The translations under genes were made by a program, and so were the position numbers. DNA of 64,000 nt, from assembly GCA_009738435.1 (NCBI GenBank), contig CP046522.1, positions 2,449,249-2,513,248 of the forward strand. The letters are read 5' to 3'. This document shows, piece by piece, positions 10,050 through 17,658 of the stretch. Each line of letters starts with the position of its first letter. The stretch's first letter is position 1. Source of the stretch: Clostridium bovifaecis. GTDB lineage: Bacteria; Bacillota; Clostridia; Clostridiales; Clostridiaceae. The notes beneath the pieces are model-generated. The model was not told the DNA's origin. It did not search any database and saw only the letters and a program-made list of their open reading frames with translations.

Positions 10050-10739
10050 CTAATCATTTATATAGGTTGCTTTTAACCTTTTCTTGAATCTAGTTAGTAT
10101 CTTATAGAATTTGTCATAAAATACTATGACGAATATAAAATTACCACCTGCATGCATTATATCTACAGTAAGGGATGTTAGATTAGTACTTATTATGGTT
10201 CCAATGCTAATGGCCTTAAATGCGGATAATATAACCCATAGATTAGTTATCCATCCAAATAAAATACCATAAAAAAAGCAAATAACTCCAAATACCTCAC
10301 TAGATATTTTTCTATCATTTTTCCCAAGTATTCCTGAAATAGCACCTATAGTTCCCCAAGCAAACATTTGCCAAGGTGTCCACGGTCCCTGCCCTAGAAA
10401 AATATTAGATATAAAAGCTGCTGTACTCCCAATCAGAAATCCTTGGTAGCTTCCAAAAACTAAACCTGAAAGAGCTACTAAAAAGGTAGTTGGCTGCACG
10501 CTTGGAATAAGAGAAAAAGGCACTCTACATACTGCACTAAATGCACTCAAAGTTGCAATTAAGGCTATCTCCTTAGCGCCCATAGAACTCTTCTCAAAAT
10601 AAATATAGTTCAAAAATAGAATTAGCAAAACAGCTAGTGTAACAATAGCTCCTAAGTTTTCACTATCTTCATATTTATAACCTATAAACATAAGAATTCC
10701 TAATATCAGGACTGTTAAAATCAAACTTGCTTTTTTCAT
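10050..10739 (-). CDS. ECF transporter substrate-binding (S) component, probably cobalamin
   Basis: 229 residues with about six membrane helices. The core resembles the ECF S-component family: ALIATLSAFSAVCRVPF at the start of the conserved part, and GQGPWTPWQMFAWG (about residues 116-129), a loop typical of COG4720/CbrT-type proteins. The S component binds substrate in the membrane and docks on the EcfT/EcfA energy module encoded just upstream. The stop-to-start gap to the ATPase gene is one base. The upstream cobalamin riboswitch points to cobalamin or a corrinoid precursor as substrate. That assignment rests on context. Confidence 0.85.
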   Translation of the reverse strand: MKKASLILTVLILGILMFIGYKYEDSENLGAIVTLAVLLILFLNYIYFEKSSMGAKEIALIATLSAFSAVCRVPFSLIPSVQPTTFLVALSGLVFGSYQGFLIGSTAAFISNIFLGQGPWTPWQMFAWGTIGAISGILGKNDRKISSEVFGVICFFYGILFGWITNLWVILSAFKAISIGTIISTNLTSLTVDIMHAGGNFIFVIVFYDKFYKILTRFKKRLKATYIND

Positions 10740-10740
10740 A

Positions 10741-12360
10741 TTACTTCTCCATGGAATTTATTAAATCTTTTAGCGTAAATATGTTACCGCTTTTATCTCG
10801 AACTAACTTATTAATACTTGTTGTATAGTATATCCCTTCACTTAACACATCTTCTTTTGATCCTTCTGCAGCTATTTCTCCATTAAACATAAGAAAAAAT
10901 TTATTGCTATATTCTGCTGCAAATTCTACATCATGAGTAACTATAATTATAGTTGTTCCATTTCTATTCAATTCTCTTAGAGTTTCTCCTAAGCATTCTT
11001 TTGTTTTAGCATCAATTCCTCTAGTAGGTTCATCCAATAGAAGTACTTTAGGTTTTAATATTAAAATTGATGCTATAGCTACTCTCTGCCTTTCCCCGCC
11101 ACTAATGTCCCTTGGATTCTTATCCTTTACTTTATATATGTCAAGAAGCTTCAAAATTTCTTCTATACGAATTTCATCCTTTATTCCGTAATTATCTAGA
11201 GTAAATTTAATTTCCTCGTAAACAGTATCCTTTGATATATAGTCATTAGGATTTTGAGACACATATCCTATGATTTGTGCAATACTTCTTAGCTTTTGCT
11301 TTTTAACTTCTTTTCCCTCTAACTCTATACTGCCTTTATATTTTACAAGTCCCATTATGCTTTTAAGCAAGGTGCTTTTTCCCGCCCCATTAGGTCCTAG
11401 AAGACTTATAAAGTCTCCCTCTTTAATCTCTAAATTTATTCCCTTAAGAGCTCCCTCTTTTCCATAGCTATAGCCTAAATCTTTAATCTTTATTCTGATA
11501 GCGTCATTTAAGCTATGACTTATAAGAGTTTTATTTATGTATTTAAAGTTTTGAAGCACTTCTCTTACTTTTTTGAAGCTATTAGGCATCTCATCTATCT
11601 TTAATAGTTTACACAGTCTTAAGTAACTTGGTAGAAAAGTATTAATATACTCATCTTCCTTGGCATACATTTCTGATTTGCCTCCAAAAAATACTCCTTT
11701 GCCCTCTTTCATTAAGAAAATCTTATCTGCAGCATCAAACCACTTATCTAGCCTTTGCTCGATGACTATTATGGTAACCCCCAATTCTTCGTTTATCTTT
11801 TTTATAAGAGAAATAATCTCCTCAGAGGAAGTTGGATCTAGCTGCGATGTAGGTTCATCTAGAATAATACACTTAGGTAAATAAGAAATAGCCGATGCTA
11901 TAGCTACTCTTTGCTTTTGCCCTCCCGACAAAGTGTTTATGTCCTTATAGGCTAAGTCTAAAATATTTGAAAACTGAATAGCTTCAAACACTCGTCTTTT
12001 TATCTTTCGTTCCTGAACTCCTGTATTTTCAAGACCAAAGGCTACCTCTCTATGAACTTTGTTCATCATAAGCTGCCTCTCTGGGTCTTGGAAAACCATT
12101 GTTATTTCTTTACTTCTTTCATTATGCTCTATATCCTTTAAGCGCTTTCCCTCTATAAGTATATCTCCAGATATTTCTCCTCCATAGAAATTAGGTATTG
12201 CCCCGGAAATACACTTTCCTAAGGTAGATTTCCCCGATCCTGATTCCCCAAGAAGCAATATTACTTCTCCTTTTTCTATTCTAAGATTTATATCCTTCAA
12301 GGCTTCACTTTCACTATCCGGATAGTAGTAATTTAAGTTTTTTATCGTGATATAGCTCAT
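10741..12360 (-). CDS. ECF transporter ATPase, two ABC domains fused (EcfA)
   Basis: 539 residues containing two full ABC ATPase domains. Domain 1 has Walker A GESGSGKST (about residue 37), signature LSGGQKQRVAIA and Walker B CIILDEPTSQLDP. Domain 2 has Walker A GPNGAGKST (about 323), signature ISGGERQRVAIA and Walker B VLLLDEPTRGID. Most ECF systems use separate EcfA1 and EcfA2, so the fusion fixes a 1:1 pair. The protein drives import with EcfT and the S component encoded on either side. The start overlaps the end of ecfT within one base, so the genes are one operon under the cobalamin riboswitch. Confidence 0.92.
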   Translation of the reverse strand: MSYITIKNLNYYYPDSESEALKDINLRIEKGEVILLLGESGSGKSTLGKCISGAIPNFYGGEISGDILIEGKRLKDIEHNERSKEITMVFQDPERQLMMNKVHREVAFGLENTGVQERKIKRRVFEAIQFSNILDLAYKDINTLSGGQKQRVAIASAISYLPKCIILDEPTSQLDPTSSEEIISLIKKINEELGVTIIVIEQRLDKWFDAADKIFLMKEGKGVFFGGKSEMYAKEDEYINTFLPSYLRLCKLLKIDEMPNSFKKVREVLQNFKYINKTLISHSLNDAIRIKIKDLGYSYGKEGALKGINLEIKEGDFISLLGPNGAGKSTLLKSIMGLVKYKGSIELEGKEVKKQKLRSIAQIIGYVSQNPNDYISKDTVYEEIKFTLDNYGIKDEIRIEEILKLLDIYKVKDKNPRDISGGERQRVAIASILILKPKVLLLDEPTRGIDAKTKECLGETLRELNRNGTTIIIVTHDVEFAAEYSNKFFLMFNGEIAAEGSKEDVLSEGIYYTTSINKLVRDKSGNIFTLKDLINSMEK

Positions 12361-12361
12361 A

Positions 12362-13195
12362 TCACCTCTCCCTTCTAAAATTTAGCATAAAGGTAGATAT
12401 ACCTAAAAGTATAATTAAAATGGAAGTAGCTGCACTTCCCAAACCAAAAATTACATCTGCTTTATTCCATACTTTATCTATAATAAACACTAGAAAAGTG
12501 ATAGTTCCTTGCACAAGTAATATATAGTCGTTTTTGATCAAATTTTGTTTATCATAAATGCTTCTTTTACCACTTAGAAAGCCTCTTATATACGCTGCTT
12601 CTCCTATATCAAAAGCTCCTTCTAGCGAACTTTCTAATAATATAGAAAACAGCGGTATATACCCCTTTATCTTATCTACTAGTTTATTGCCCTCAAAATT
12701 GACGCCCCTTATGCTATATATCTCTTTTAGAGAATGTAACCTATCTTTCATAGTAGGAAAAAATTTTAGCCCAATCAACATAACAAGTGTAGTTTTAGGC
12801 ATATTTTTTGAAAAATAAGATAAAGTCCTATCTGAATCCAGCATAATGTCTAGATTAATAAATATATGAATCACTAAAAGTAATTTAAACGAAAATATAA
12901 GTGAGTATATTATAGTTTCTAATGTAAAGTCCTTTTTTAGTATGGTAAAAATCACAGTATTTCCTTCAGTTATAAAAATAGAATTTATTAAAACTGCTAT
13001 AATAAAAAACGGTATAAAATATACGAAGCTGCTTCTAAACTTATCCATATTTTCACTGCTTTTAAAGATGATTATATTGAATATAAAAACGCCAAATAAT
13101 ATAATAAGCTCTTTGGTGAGCAATGCTATCACAATTAAAATTAAATTTAATACAATAGGAGTTATCGTGTGCATTTCTTTATATATGTTCTTCAT
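12362..13195 (-). CDS. ECF transporter transmembrane component EcfT
   Basis: About 277 residues with several membrane helices. It carries the coupling motif GEAAYIRGF (the A-x-x-x-R-G signature that contacts the ATPases), followed by SGKRS. The ATG at 13195 is chosen because GGAGG lies five bases before it. A TTG further upstream at 13234 would give 13 extra residues without a good ribosome site. It is the first gene after the riboswitch and its terminator, so cobalamin should switch the whole locus off. Confidence 0.88.
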   Translation of the reverse strand: MKNIYKEMHTITPIVLNLILIVIALLTKELIILFGVFIFNIIIFKSSENMDKFRSSFVYFIPFFIIAVLINSIFITEGNTVIFTILKKDFTLETIIYSLIFSFKLLLVIHIFINLDIMLDSDRTLSYFSKNMPKTTLVMLIGLKFFPTMKDRLHSLKEIYSIRGVNFEGNKLVDKIKGYIPLFSILLESSLEGAFDIGEAAYIRGFLSGKRSIYDKQNLIKNDYILLVQGTITFLVFIIDKVWNKADVIFGLGSAATSILIILLGISTFMLNFRRER

Positions 13196-13282
13196 ATTTC
13201 CTCCAGATTGAAAAGCTTTTTTCCTTATTTTCAATATAGAACTTTAGATTTCTGTGCATCTTTTATAAACTCCCATAGAATA

Positions 13283-13308
13283 GAAAACCGAACTTAAAAA
13301 GTTCGGTT
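13283..13308 (-). terminator. Intrinsic terminator of the cobalamin riboswitch
   Basis: Stem AACCGAACTT / AAGTTCGGTT on the minus strand, followed by TTCTATTC. It lies about 40 bases after the aptamer and before ecfT, the expected place for the expression platform. Confidence 0.7.
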
Positions 13309-13349
13309 AAGATGCCAAAAAAGACTTCAAAACCTTCACCTTCCCTCCG

Positions 13350-13530
13350 AAGATAAACGGTTATAACTAGAATTATATAAGATATCCTGACTAATGCCTC
13401 ATCCTCTTAGTACCCTTCCCTGATCTTGTGAATAAAGGTTTACTTCATCAAGTGGCTATGTACTATTTGTCTGCATTTACAGTAGCGGGGGCTGTTATGG
13501 ATTTACACCATATTCCCTTATATAACCTGC
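13350..13530 (-). promoter_or_regulatory. Cobalamin (B12) riboswitch
   Basis: Read on the minus strand the element shows the class hallmarks in order: GGGAATATGGTG, then AAATCC, GCCCCCGCTACTGTAA, the B12-box core AGCCACT (about 13453-13459), GGGAAGGG, and AGGATGAGGC leading to AGTCAGGA. The outer helix can form from GGTTATA (5' side) and TATAACC (3' side). Ligand binding should favour the terminator at 13283-13308 and repress the ECF/DUF4430 locus. Confidence 0.93.
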
Positions 13531-13700
13531 TATTAGCTTTATATCAAGCTAATACTATCATTTATTTATTGATTTTGCAATAGTACTTATTTACTTACAA
13601 ATTCTAGCTTCTCATCTTCTGGCCCTTGAAAAAATTATATTCCTATTCAAATCCATAAGATTCTTATAATCCCTTATTTCTTTTAATCTTTACATAAAAC

Positions 13701-13732
13701 AGGCACATAACATGAATTTAACGTATGTGCCT
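13701..13732 (-). terminator. Terminator after the tautomerase gene
   Basis: Stem AGGCACATA / TATGTGCCT with a T-rich tail on both strands (ACTTTTTA on plus, GTTTTATG on minus). It closes the 4-OT gene and may also shield the riboswitch promoter. Confidence 0.7.
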
Positions 13733-13744
13733 ACTTTTTATCTA

Positions 13745-13942
13745 TTATTTTCTTTCAGCCATTATGTCTGATAAAAGTTTTCCACCATTACCTACATTAT
13801 CAGCATCATTTTCTCTAATTAAAGTTACAAAAGCTTGCTCTGGTATTCCTAAAATTTCACTAGCACTCTTAGTAAAAGTTTCAACCAATTTAGCTTTCTT
13901 TTCTTTATCCATCCTTCCTGCTTCTATTGTTATAACCGGCAT
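13745..13942 (-). CDS. 4-oxalocrotonate tautomerase family protein
   Basis: 65 residues, the normal length for the 4-OT subunit. Proline follows the start Met (MPVITIEAGR), and after Met removal it would be the catalytic base. The family-typical basic residue R11 and the segment KAKLVETFTKSASEILG are present. These enzymes catalyse keto-enol tautomerisation as small oligomers in the cytoplasm. The natural substrate is unknown. A strong AAGGAGGAG site precedes the ATG. Confidence 0.9.
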   Translation of the reverse strand: MPVITIEAGRMDKEKKAKLVETFTKSASEILGIPEQAFVTLIRENDADNVGNGGKLLSDIMAERK

Positions 13943-14113
13943 AATGAACTCCTCCTTAAATTATGACCTTAATTAGGCTTGTTGGGTGTGTTAATATTAA
14001 ACATTTTATTGCCACTTTTCAAAATATACTATTAACTCATTACAGTTATCCTTGAGCTCTAAGTTTTATTGTCCTATATTAGAATTCCCATTTATTTAAC
14101 TTTAAATTCAATA

Positions 14114-14755
14114 TTAGTATCCTAGTCTATCACCAACTACCACAACCGTTATATCGGTAGCTAAAGGTTTTCTTTTTATTACAGAATAAACTCTGCATAT
14201 TCTCTTTTCACTTCTGCAATCCATACAAAATCCCATTTCATTGCATGATGTTCCTGTGGCTAATCTTTTTGTATTTTTCGGTGCAGCTTCAAGCTTTATT
14301 CTCTCAAAGGCTGCTGCTTCATCTGTACAAATCTTATTTACCCCAACAACTACTATAACCTTTTTAGGTCCAAAAGTCATAGCTGCTACTCTATTTCCAG
14401 CTCCATCTACATTTACTAGTTCTCCATTTAGTGTAACTGCATTGCTGCTGCATAAGAATAAGTCACTAGTAAGCTGCGCTCTTCTTATATCTAGCTTTTC
14501 TTTGGGAGATAAATTAGGTAAGTTATGATCTAATACTTCTGCTCCAAGTTCTTTAATTCTTTCTTGTACCCTCAAAGTGCTTATAGTATCCGAACCACCA
14601 AAGCCTACTTTATCCCCACTCTTTACATGTTCTAAAATGTATTCAGCTGCTTCTTCAGAACTCTCTACATACATAGCATCAAAATAATTCTTTTTAAGAG
14701 CTTGCACTACATTATTCCCTAAAACTTCAGCATGCCAATTATTTACATTCCCCAT
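14114..14755 (-). CDS. LUD-domain protein (LutC/YkgG family)
   Basis: About 213 residues with the LUD/DUF162 fold: VGFGGSDTISTLRV (about residues 49-62), SSNAVTLNGELVNVDGAGNR (about 105-125) and FGPKKVIVVVGVNK. The C-terminal CNEMGFCMDC is a cysteine group seen in clostridial members. LUD proteins are linked to lactate utilisation (LutC), although stand-alone clostridial copies have not been assigned a reaction. The ATG at 14755 is preferred over an upstream TTG (14773) because AGGAG lies eight bases before it. A structured repeat occupies the leader region. Confidence 0.85.
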   Translation of the reverse strand: MGNVNNWHAEVLGNNVVQALKKNYFDAMYVESSEEAAEYILEHVKSGDKVGFGGSDTISTLRVQERIKELGAEVLDHNLPNLSPKEKLDIRRAQLTSDLFLCSSNAVTLNGELVNVDGAGNRVAAMTFGPKKVIVVVGVNKICTDEAAAFERIKLEAAPKNTKRLATGTSCNEMGFCMDCRSEKRICRVYSVIKRKPLATDITVVVVGDRLGY

Positions 14756-14796
14756 ATCCTCAACTCCTAACAAAAATTTTTAATAAGTTTTCAATT

Positions 14797-14988
14797 TAAA
14801 TAAACAGAGTTCTAAGCTTAAGGTAGAATTTTAACTCCACCTTAAGCTTAGAAATCGTTATCTAGGGACTTAGCTGCCGTTATCTCCCACTTTCATAGAA
14901 AAGCATAGAACTCAAATCTCCGATTTAATGTGAATCGCTTTCACAAAGTGCCATGGAAGTCTTACAGCAGGTAGTCATCAGATAAATT
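14797..14988. repeat. Structured repeat element, long copy
   Basis: Shares ordered blocks with the element at 61752-61852: AAATAAACAGAGTTC at one end, AATCGTTATC then AGGGAC in the middle, and GTAGTCATC-GATAAAT at the other end. Variable hairpins lie between the blocks. The first is a long stem (TTCTAAGCTTAAGGT pairing with ACCTTAAGCTTAGAA). The second domain is much larger here. It fills most of the 371-base gap between the LUD gene and the small membrane genes, and would be in the LUD mRNA leader if transcribed. Confidence 0.7.
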
Positions 14989-15127
14989 GCAGTTTTTACC
15001 ACTTACTTAAATCTACATTTTTATCCTTATGAAATTATATTAGACTTTATAACTATTTTTATCAAGTAGACATATATAAAACATTTTAAGGAATACTAAT
15101 AATAAAATCTGATTAAGAGGTGTTGCT

Positions 15128-15214
15128 ATGTATGTTACAAGTACTTCCCTATCTTATATCTTTTTAGGAATGTTTTTAATAGCTTTAGCATTTTTTTATA
15201 TTTTAAATCTTTAG
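15128..15214 (+). CDS. Putative 28-aa membrane peptide
   Basis: ATG at 15128 with an AGAGGTG site six bases upstream. The 28-residue product begins MYVTSTSLSY and is one hydrophobic helix ending FYILNL. It is followed after 50 bases by another small membrane protein gene. The support is the ribosome site and the membrane helix only. No family is recognised. Confidence 0.4.
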   Translation: MYVTSTSLSYIFLGMFLIALAFFYILNL

Positions 15215-15264
15215 TTGTAAAAACAAATTCGCAAAGTTCTTCAAGGAAAAGGATAGTAGGAAAT

Positions 15265-15480
15265 ATGCATAACCCTGAAGAATGGAGACATAAAAACTCC
15301 AACATGTCTAATTTAGCTGGATTTTGGGGAGTATTATCTTTAATCCTATTTATATATTTAAAATTTTTCTATGCCGCTGGTCTAATAAATATGAGCTATT
15401 TAATTATATATCTAGCTATAGAAGTCATTTCTGTAATATTCTTTGGAATAAGGAGAAAATCTCCGCAAGAACAAAAGTGA
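15265..15480 (+). CDS. Small membrane protein, 71 aa
   Basis: 71 residues: a polar N-terminus (MHNPEEWRHKNSNMSN), two membrane helices (about 20-33 and 43-61) and a basic polar tail RRKSPQEQK. The ATG has a purine-rich site (GTAGGAAAT) upstream. The stop lies in the arm of a bidirectional terminator. The family is not recognised. The gene order with the 28-residue peptide suggests a small membrane operon. Confidence 0.6.
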   Translation: MHNPEEWRHKNSNMSNLAGFWGVLSLILFIYLKFFYAAGLINMSYLIIYLAIEVISVIFFGIRRKSPQEQK

Positions 15481-15506
15481 TTACACTTTAATAGGTGTAA
15501 TCACTT
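15475..15506. terminator. Bidirectional terminator
   Basis: Perfect stem AAGTGATTACAC / GTGTAATCACTT between convergent genes. The plus-strand tail is ATATTTTTC. Confidence 0.8.
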
Positions 15507-16743
15507 ATATTTTTCTTCTATTAATTTCATAATTATATATAACTCTCCCTAGGTTTGCTAGGAATGGCATACCTACTTTATAATATTCATATTTTCCGTC
15601 ATTAAATATTTCATTTTCGTTTGTATAAATAACACTGGTGAGCATAAATTCAATTCCTTTTTCTAAATCAGTTATATAAGCATTATCGATTAAGTATCCG
15701 TAAGCACATCCTATTTTATTATACACTTTAATATTTGATGGAATAGGCTCATTGGTATCTCCGAAGATAAAATATTTAAAATTGCTATCTTTAAAACTAT
15801 ATTTGGGATTATCACATTCTCTTGGAAGCATGCTCATATACTTTCTCAAAAATTCATAATCATCTTGCTTTAAATTAAACCTCTGTTCATAAGGAACCTG
15901 CTCTGGAAACATAATACTCTTTAAGATTCCTTGGAGACACTCAACTGAAAAATAGTTACTTTTGGAAAAGTCCTTTGGCGAAGGTATAAAAGTTCTTCCC
16001 CTTACATATCCTTTTCCTTTACTCATTCCATTTATATTATTAGAATAGTTTTTGTTATTGTAAACCATAGGCTGCTCATAAACTAGTTTCTCTTCATTAT
16101 AAAACCTAAACGGATTTGTATACTTATTTTCTTCGTTATTCATATTATTATCTAGCCTATGCAATATTTTAATATTCTTATACCCCTTAGCCCATAAGGT
16201 TTCATTATAATATTCCTGCCCTAAAAATTCATATAGCCTGTCAAAGCCATCATTATCACTAGCTATTAAGACTTTCTTTATATAATTTGCAACTGTTGGC
16301 TTCTTATCTTTAGTACTATAATCATAAATCGCTGCCTTTTGTGATGCCCTGCCTTTTTCTATTCTTATGGGAGTATTCTTATCAATATTTAAATGATTTA
16401 GCTTTTCTAAAGCTAAAACACAAGCTGATAATTTCACTGAGCTTGCAGGATAAAAATAATTATTGCTGTCTACCCTATATTTAAAGGACTTAAAGCTAGG
16501 TATATTATTCTTATCTCTATTTATTTGAGTATACAGTATTTGAATCTCATACTTTTCTGGATCTTTCAGCACAGTTCCAAATAAATCTACTCTGCTTTTT
16601 AATATATTTTCAATTAAATTTTCATCAGCACTAAATGGATCATTGGCAGCTTCTACTTTGCTGCCAAAAGTCCCTAAATTTAAAATTCCACCAAGAATAC
16701 ATAATAGCAGTGATTCAGCAACTATCTTTGAAAATTTCTTCAT
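15505..16743 (-). CDS. Secreted serine hydrolase of the class A beta-lactamase fold
   Basis: 412 residues with a signal peptide (residues 1-32, LLLCILGGILNLGTF). The active-site SxxK is in YPASSVKLSACVLALEKL (about residue 96) and the SDN-type motif in LIASDNDGFDRLYEFLG (about 160). This matches the beta-lactamase/transpeptidase-like fold (PF13354-type 'beta-lactamase2' proteins). A clear KTG triad is not seen; the C-terminal part has KIGCAYG instead. It is longer than true class A beta-lactamases, so a cell-wall or esterase role is as likely as drug resistance. The start has a GGGAGTG site. Confidence 0.75.
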   Translation of the reverse strand: MKKFSKIVAESLLLCILGGILNLGTFGSKVEAANDPFSADENLIENILKSRVDLFGTVLKDPEKYEIQILYTQINRDKNNIPSFKSFKYRVDSNNYFYPASSVKLSACVLALEKLNHLNIDKNTPIRIEKGRASQKAAIYDYSTKDKKPTVANYIKKVLIASDNDGFDRLYEFLGQEYYNETLWAKGYKNIKILHRLDNNMNNEENKYTNPFRFYNEEKLVYEQPMVYNNKNYSNNINGMSKGKGYVRGRTFIPSPKDFSKSNYFSVECLQGILKSIMFPEQVPYEQRFNLKQDDYEFLRKYMSMLPRECDNPKYSFKDSNFKYFIFGDTNEPIPSNIKVYNKIGCAYGYLIDNAYITDLEKGIEFMLTSVIYTNENEIFNDGKYEYYKVGMPFLANLGRVIYNYEINRRKI

Positions 16744-16799
16744 AAACTACACTCCCAGTACCGACATTTTGCTTACTTCTACTACTATGTAATGTATCC

Positions 16800-16840
16800 A
16801 GACTAATAAGAAAAATGCACAACATTTTTCTTATTAGTCT
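16800..16840. repeat. Long perfect inverted repeat
   Basis: 18-base arms (AGACTAATAAGAAAAATG) with a five-base loop. It is downstream of the Nudix gene on the minus strand but lacks a T tail there. The core AAGAAAAATG...CATTTTTCTT recurs at 31810-31834, so this is a dispersed hairpin family and not a simple terminator. Confidence 0.7.
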
Positions 16841-16924
16841 AAAATGGCAGAATTATAATTAAGCTCTACTTAATTATAATTATTTTTTCACTATCCGTTT
16901 TCCACTTTCAACTTTTCACTTACT

Positions 16925-17539
16925 TTAATACTCCACTCCTCCACTAAGAAGTATCTCAATAAACCTTTTAACCACTTGTGCTGTAAATCCCCATATAACA
17001 TAATCACCAAACACATAAAAATACTGATTATATTTTCTAGTCATAAATTTGTAATCTTTTCCTCCATGAATAAAGTGAAAAGGAAAATTTTCTCCTAAAT
17101 GAGATCTTAATTCTACTTCATGAACAATGGGTTCATTCTCTAAAAAAAATTTTAAAGGAACTTTAAAAACATGGTCAACTTCATCTTCACTAGGGTTTAT
17201 ATCCTTCGTTTTTAACTTGCCTACAAATGGAAACATAACCGAATTGTAAGGGCTTATAAAATAATCCATCTCACCTATAACTTCTATATCTTCTCTATTT
17301 ATATTTAACTCTTCCTCAGTCTCTCTTATAGCTGCTTCCCTTGGGCTTTCCCCTTCTTCTATAGCTCCGCCTGGGAAAGAGATATCCCCTGGCTGTTTTC
17401 TTAAATTTAATGCCCTTTTTTCGAATAGTACATAGAGCTCATTATTTTCTTCTAAAAGCAAAATCATTACTGCACTTTTATGAAACTTCCCTATAGGATT
17501 GCTTTTTCTATCTTTAAATATTTTTTCTATATTCTCCAT
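16925..17539 (-). CDS. Nudix hydrolase, CoA pyrophosphatase type
   Basis: 204 residues. The Nudix box runs from GGAIEEGESPREAA to RETEEELNI (about residues 56-78) and has the G-x5-E-x7-RE-x2-EE pattern for Mg binding. Just before it lies LNLRKQPGDISFPGG, which matches the additional signature of the CoA-diphosphatase subgroup (NudL/YeaB). These enzymes split coenzyme A or its oxidised forms into phosphopantetheine and ADP. The GAGG site before the ATG is good. It stands alone. Confidence 0.85.
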   Translation of the reverse strand: MENIEKIFKDRKSNPIGKFHKSAVMILLLEENNELYVLFEKRALNLRKQPGDISFPGGAIEEGESPREAAIRETEEELNINREDIEVIGEMDYFISPYNSVMFPFVGKLKTKDINPSEDEVDHVFKVPLKFFLENEPIVHEVELRSHLGENFPFHFIHGGKDYKFMTRKYNQYFYVFGDYVIWGFTAQVVKRFIEILLSGGVEY

Positions 17540-17579
17540 TCATCTTTACCTCTTTTCTATACGCCTCTATTTTTTCCTG

Positions 17580-17608
17580 TTGTTCTAACTATATTAAAAT
17601 GTTATACT
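17580..17608 (+). promoter_or_regulatory. Sigma-A promoter of the carboxypeptidase gene
   Basis: TTGTTC (17580-17585), 17-base spacer, TATACT (17603-17608) with the extended TG one base before it. It lies 50 bases before the TTG start. Confidence 0.6.
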
Positions 17609-17658
17609 AAAATCATGTTTAAATCCATATTAAAATTTAGAATTAGGAGAGATGAATC

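Noticed and set aside
14930-14985. CTGATGA near the end of the structured repeat, suggesting a hammerhead ribozyme
   Set aside because: The other copy reads CCGATGA and I could not place the GAAA and cleavage-site parts consistently in both copies.
16850-16890. AT-only inverted repeat after the Nudix gene as terminator
   Set aside because: Stem is almost all A/T and the minus-strand tail is not T-rich, so terminator activity is not supported.
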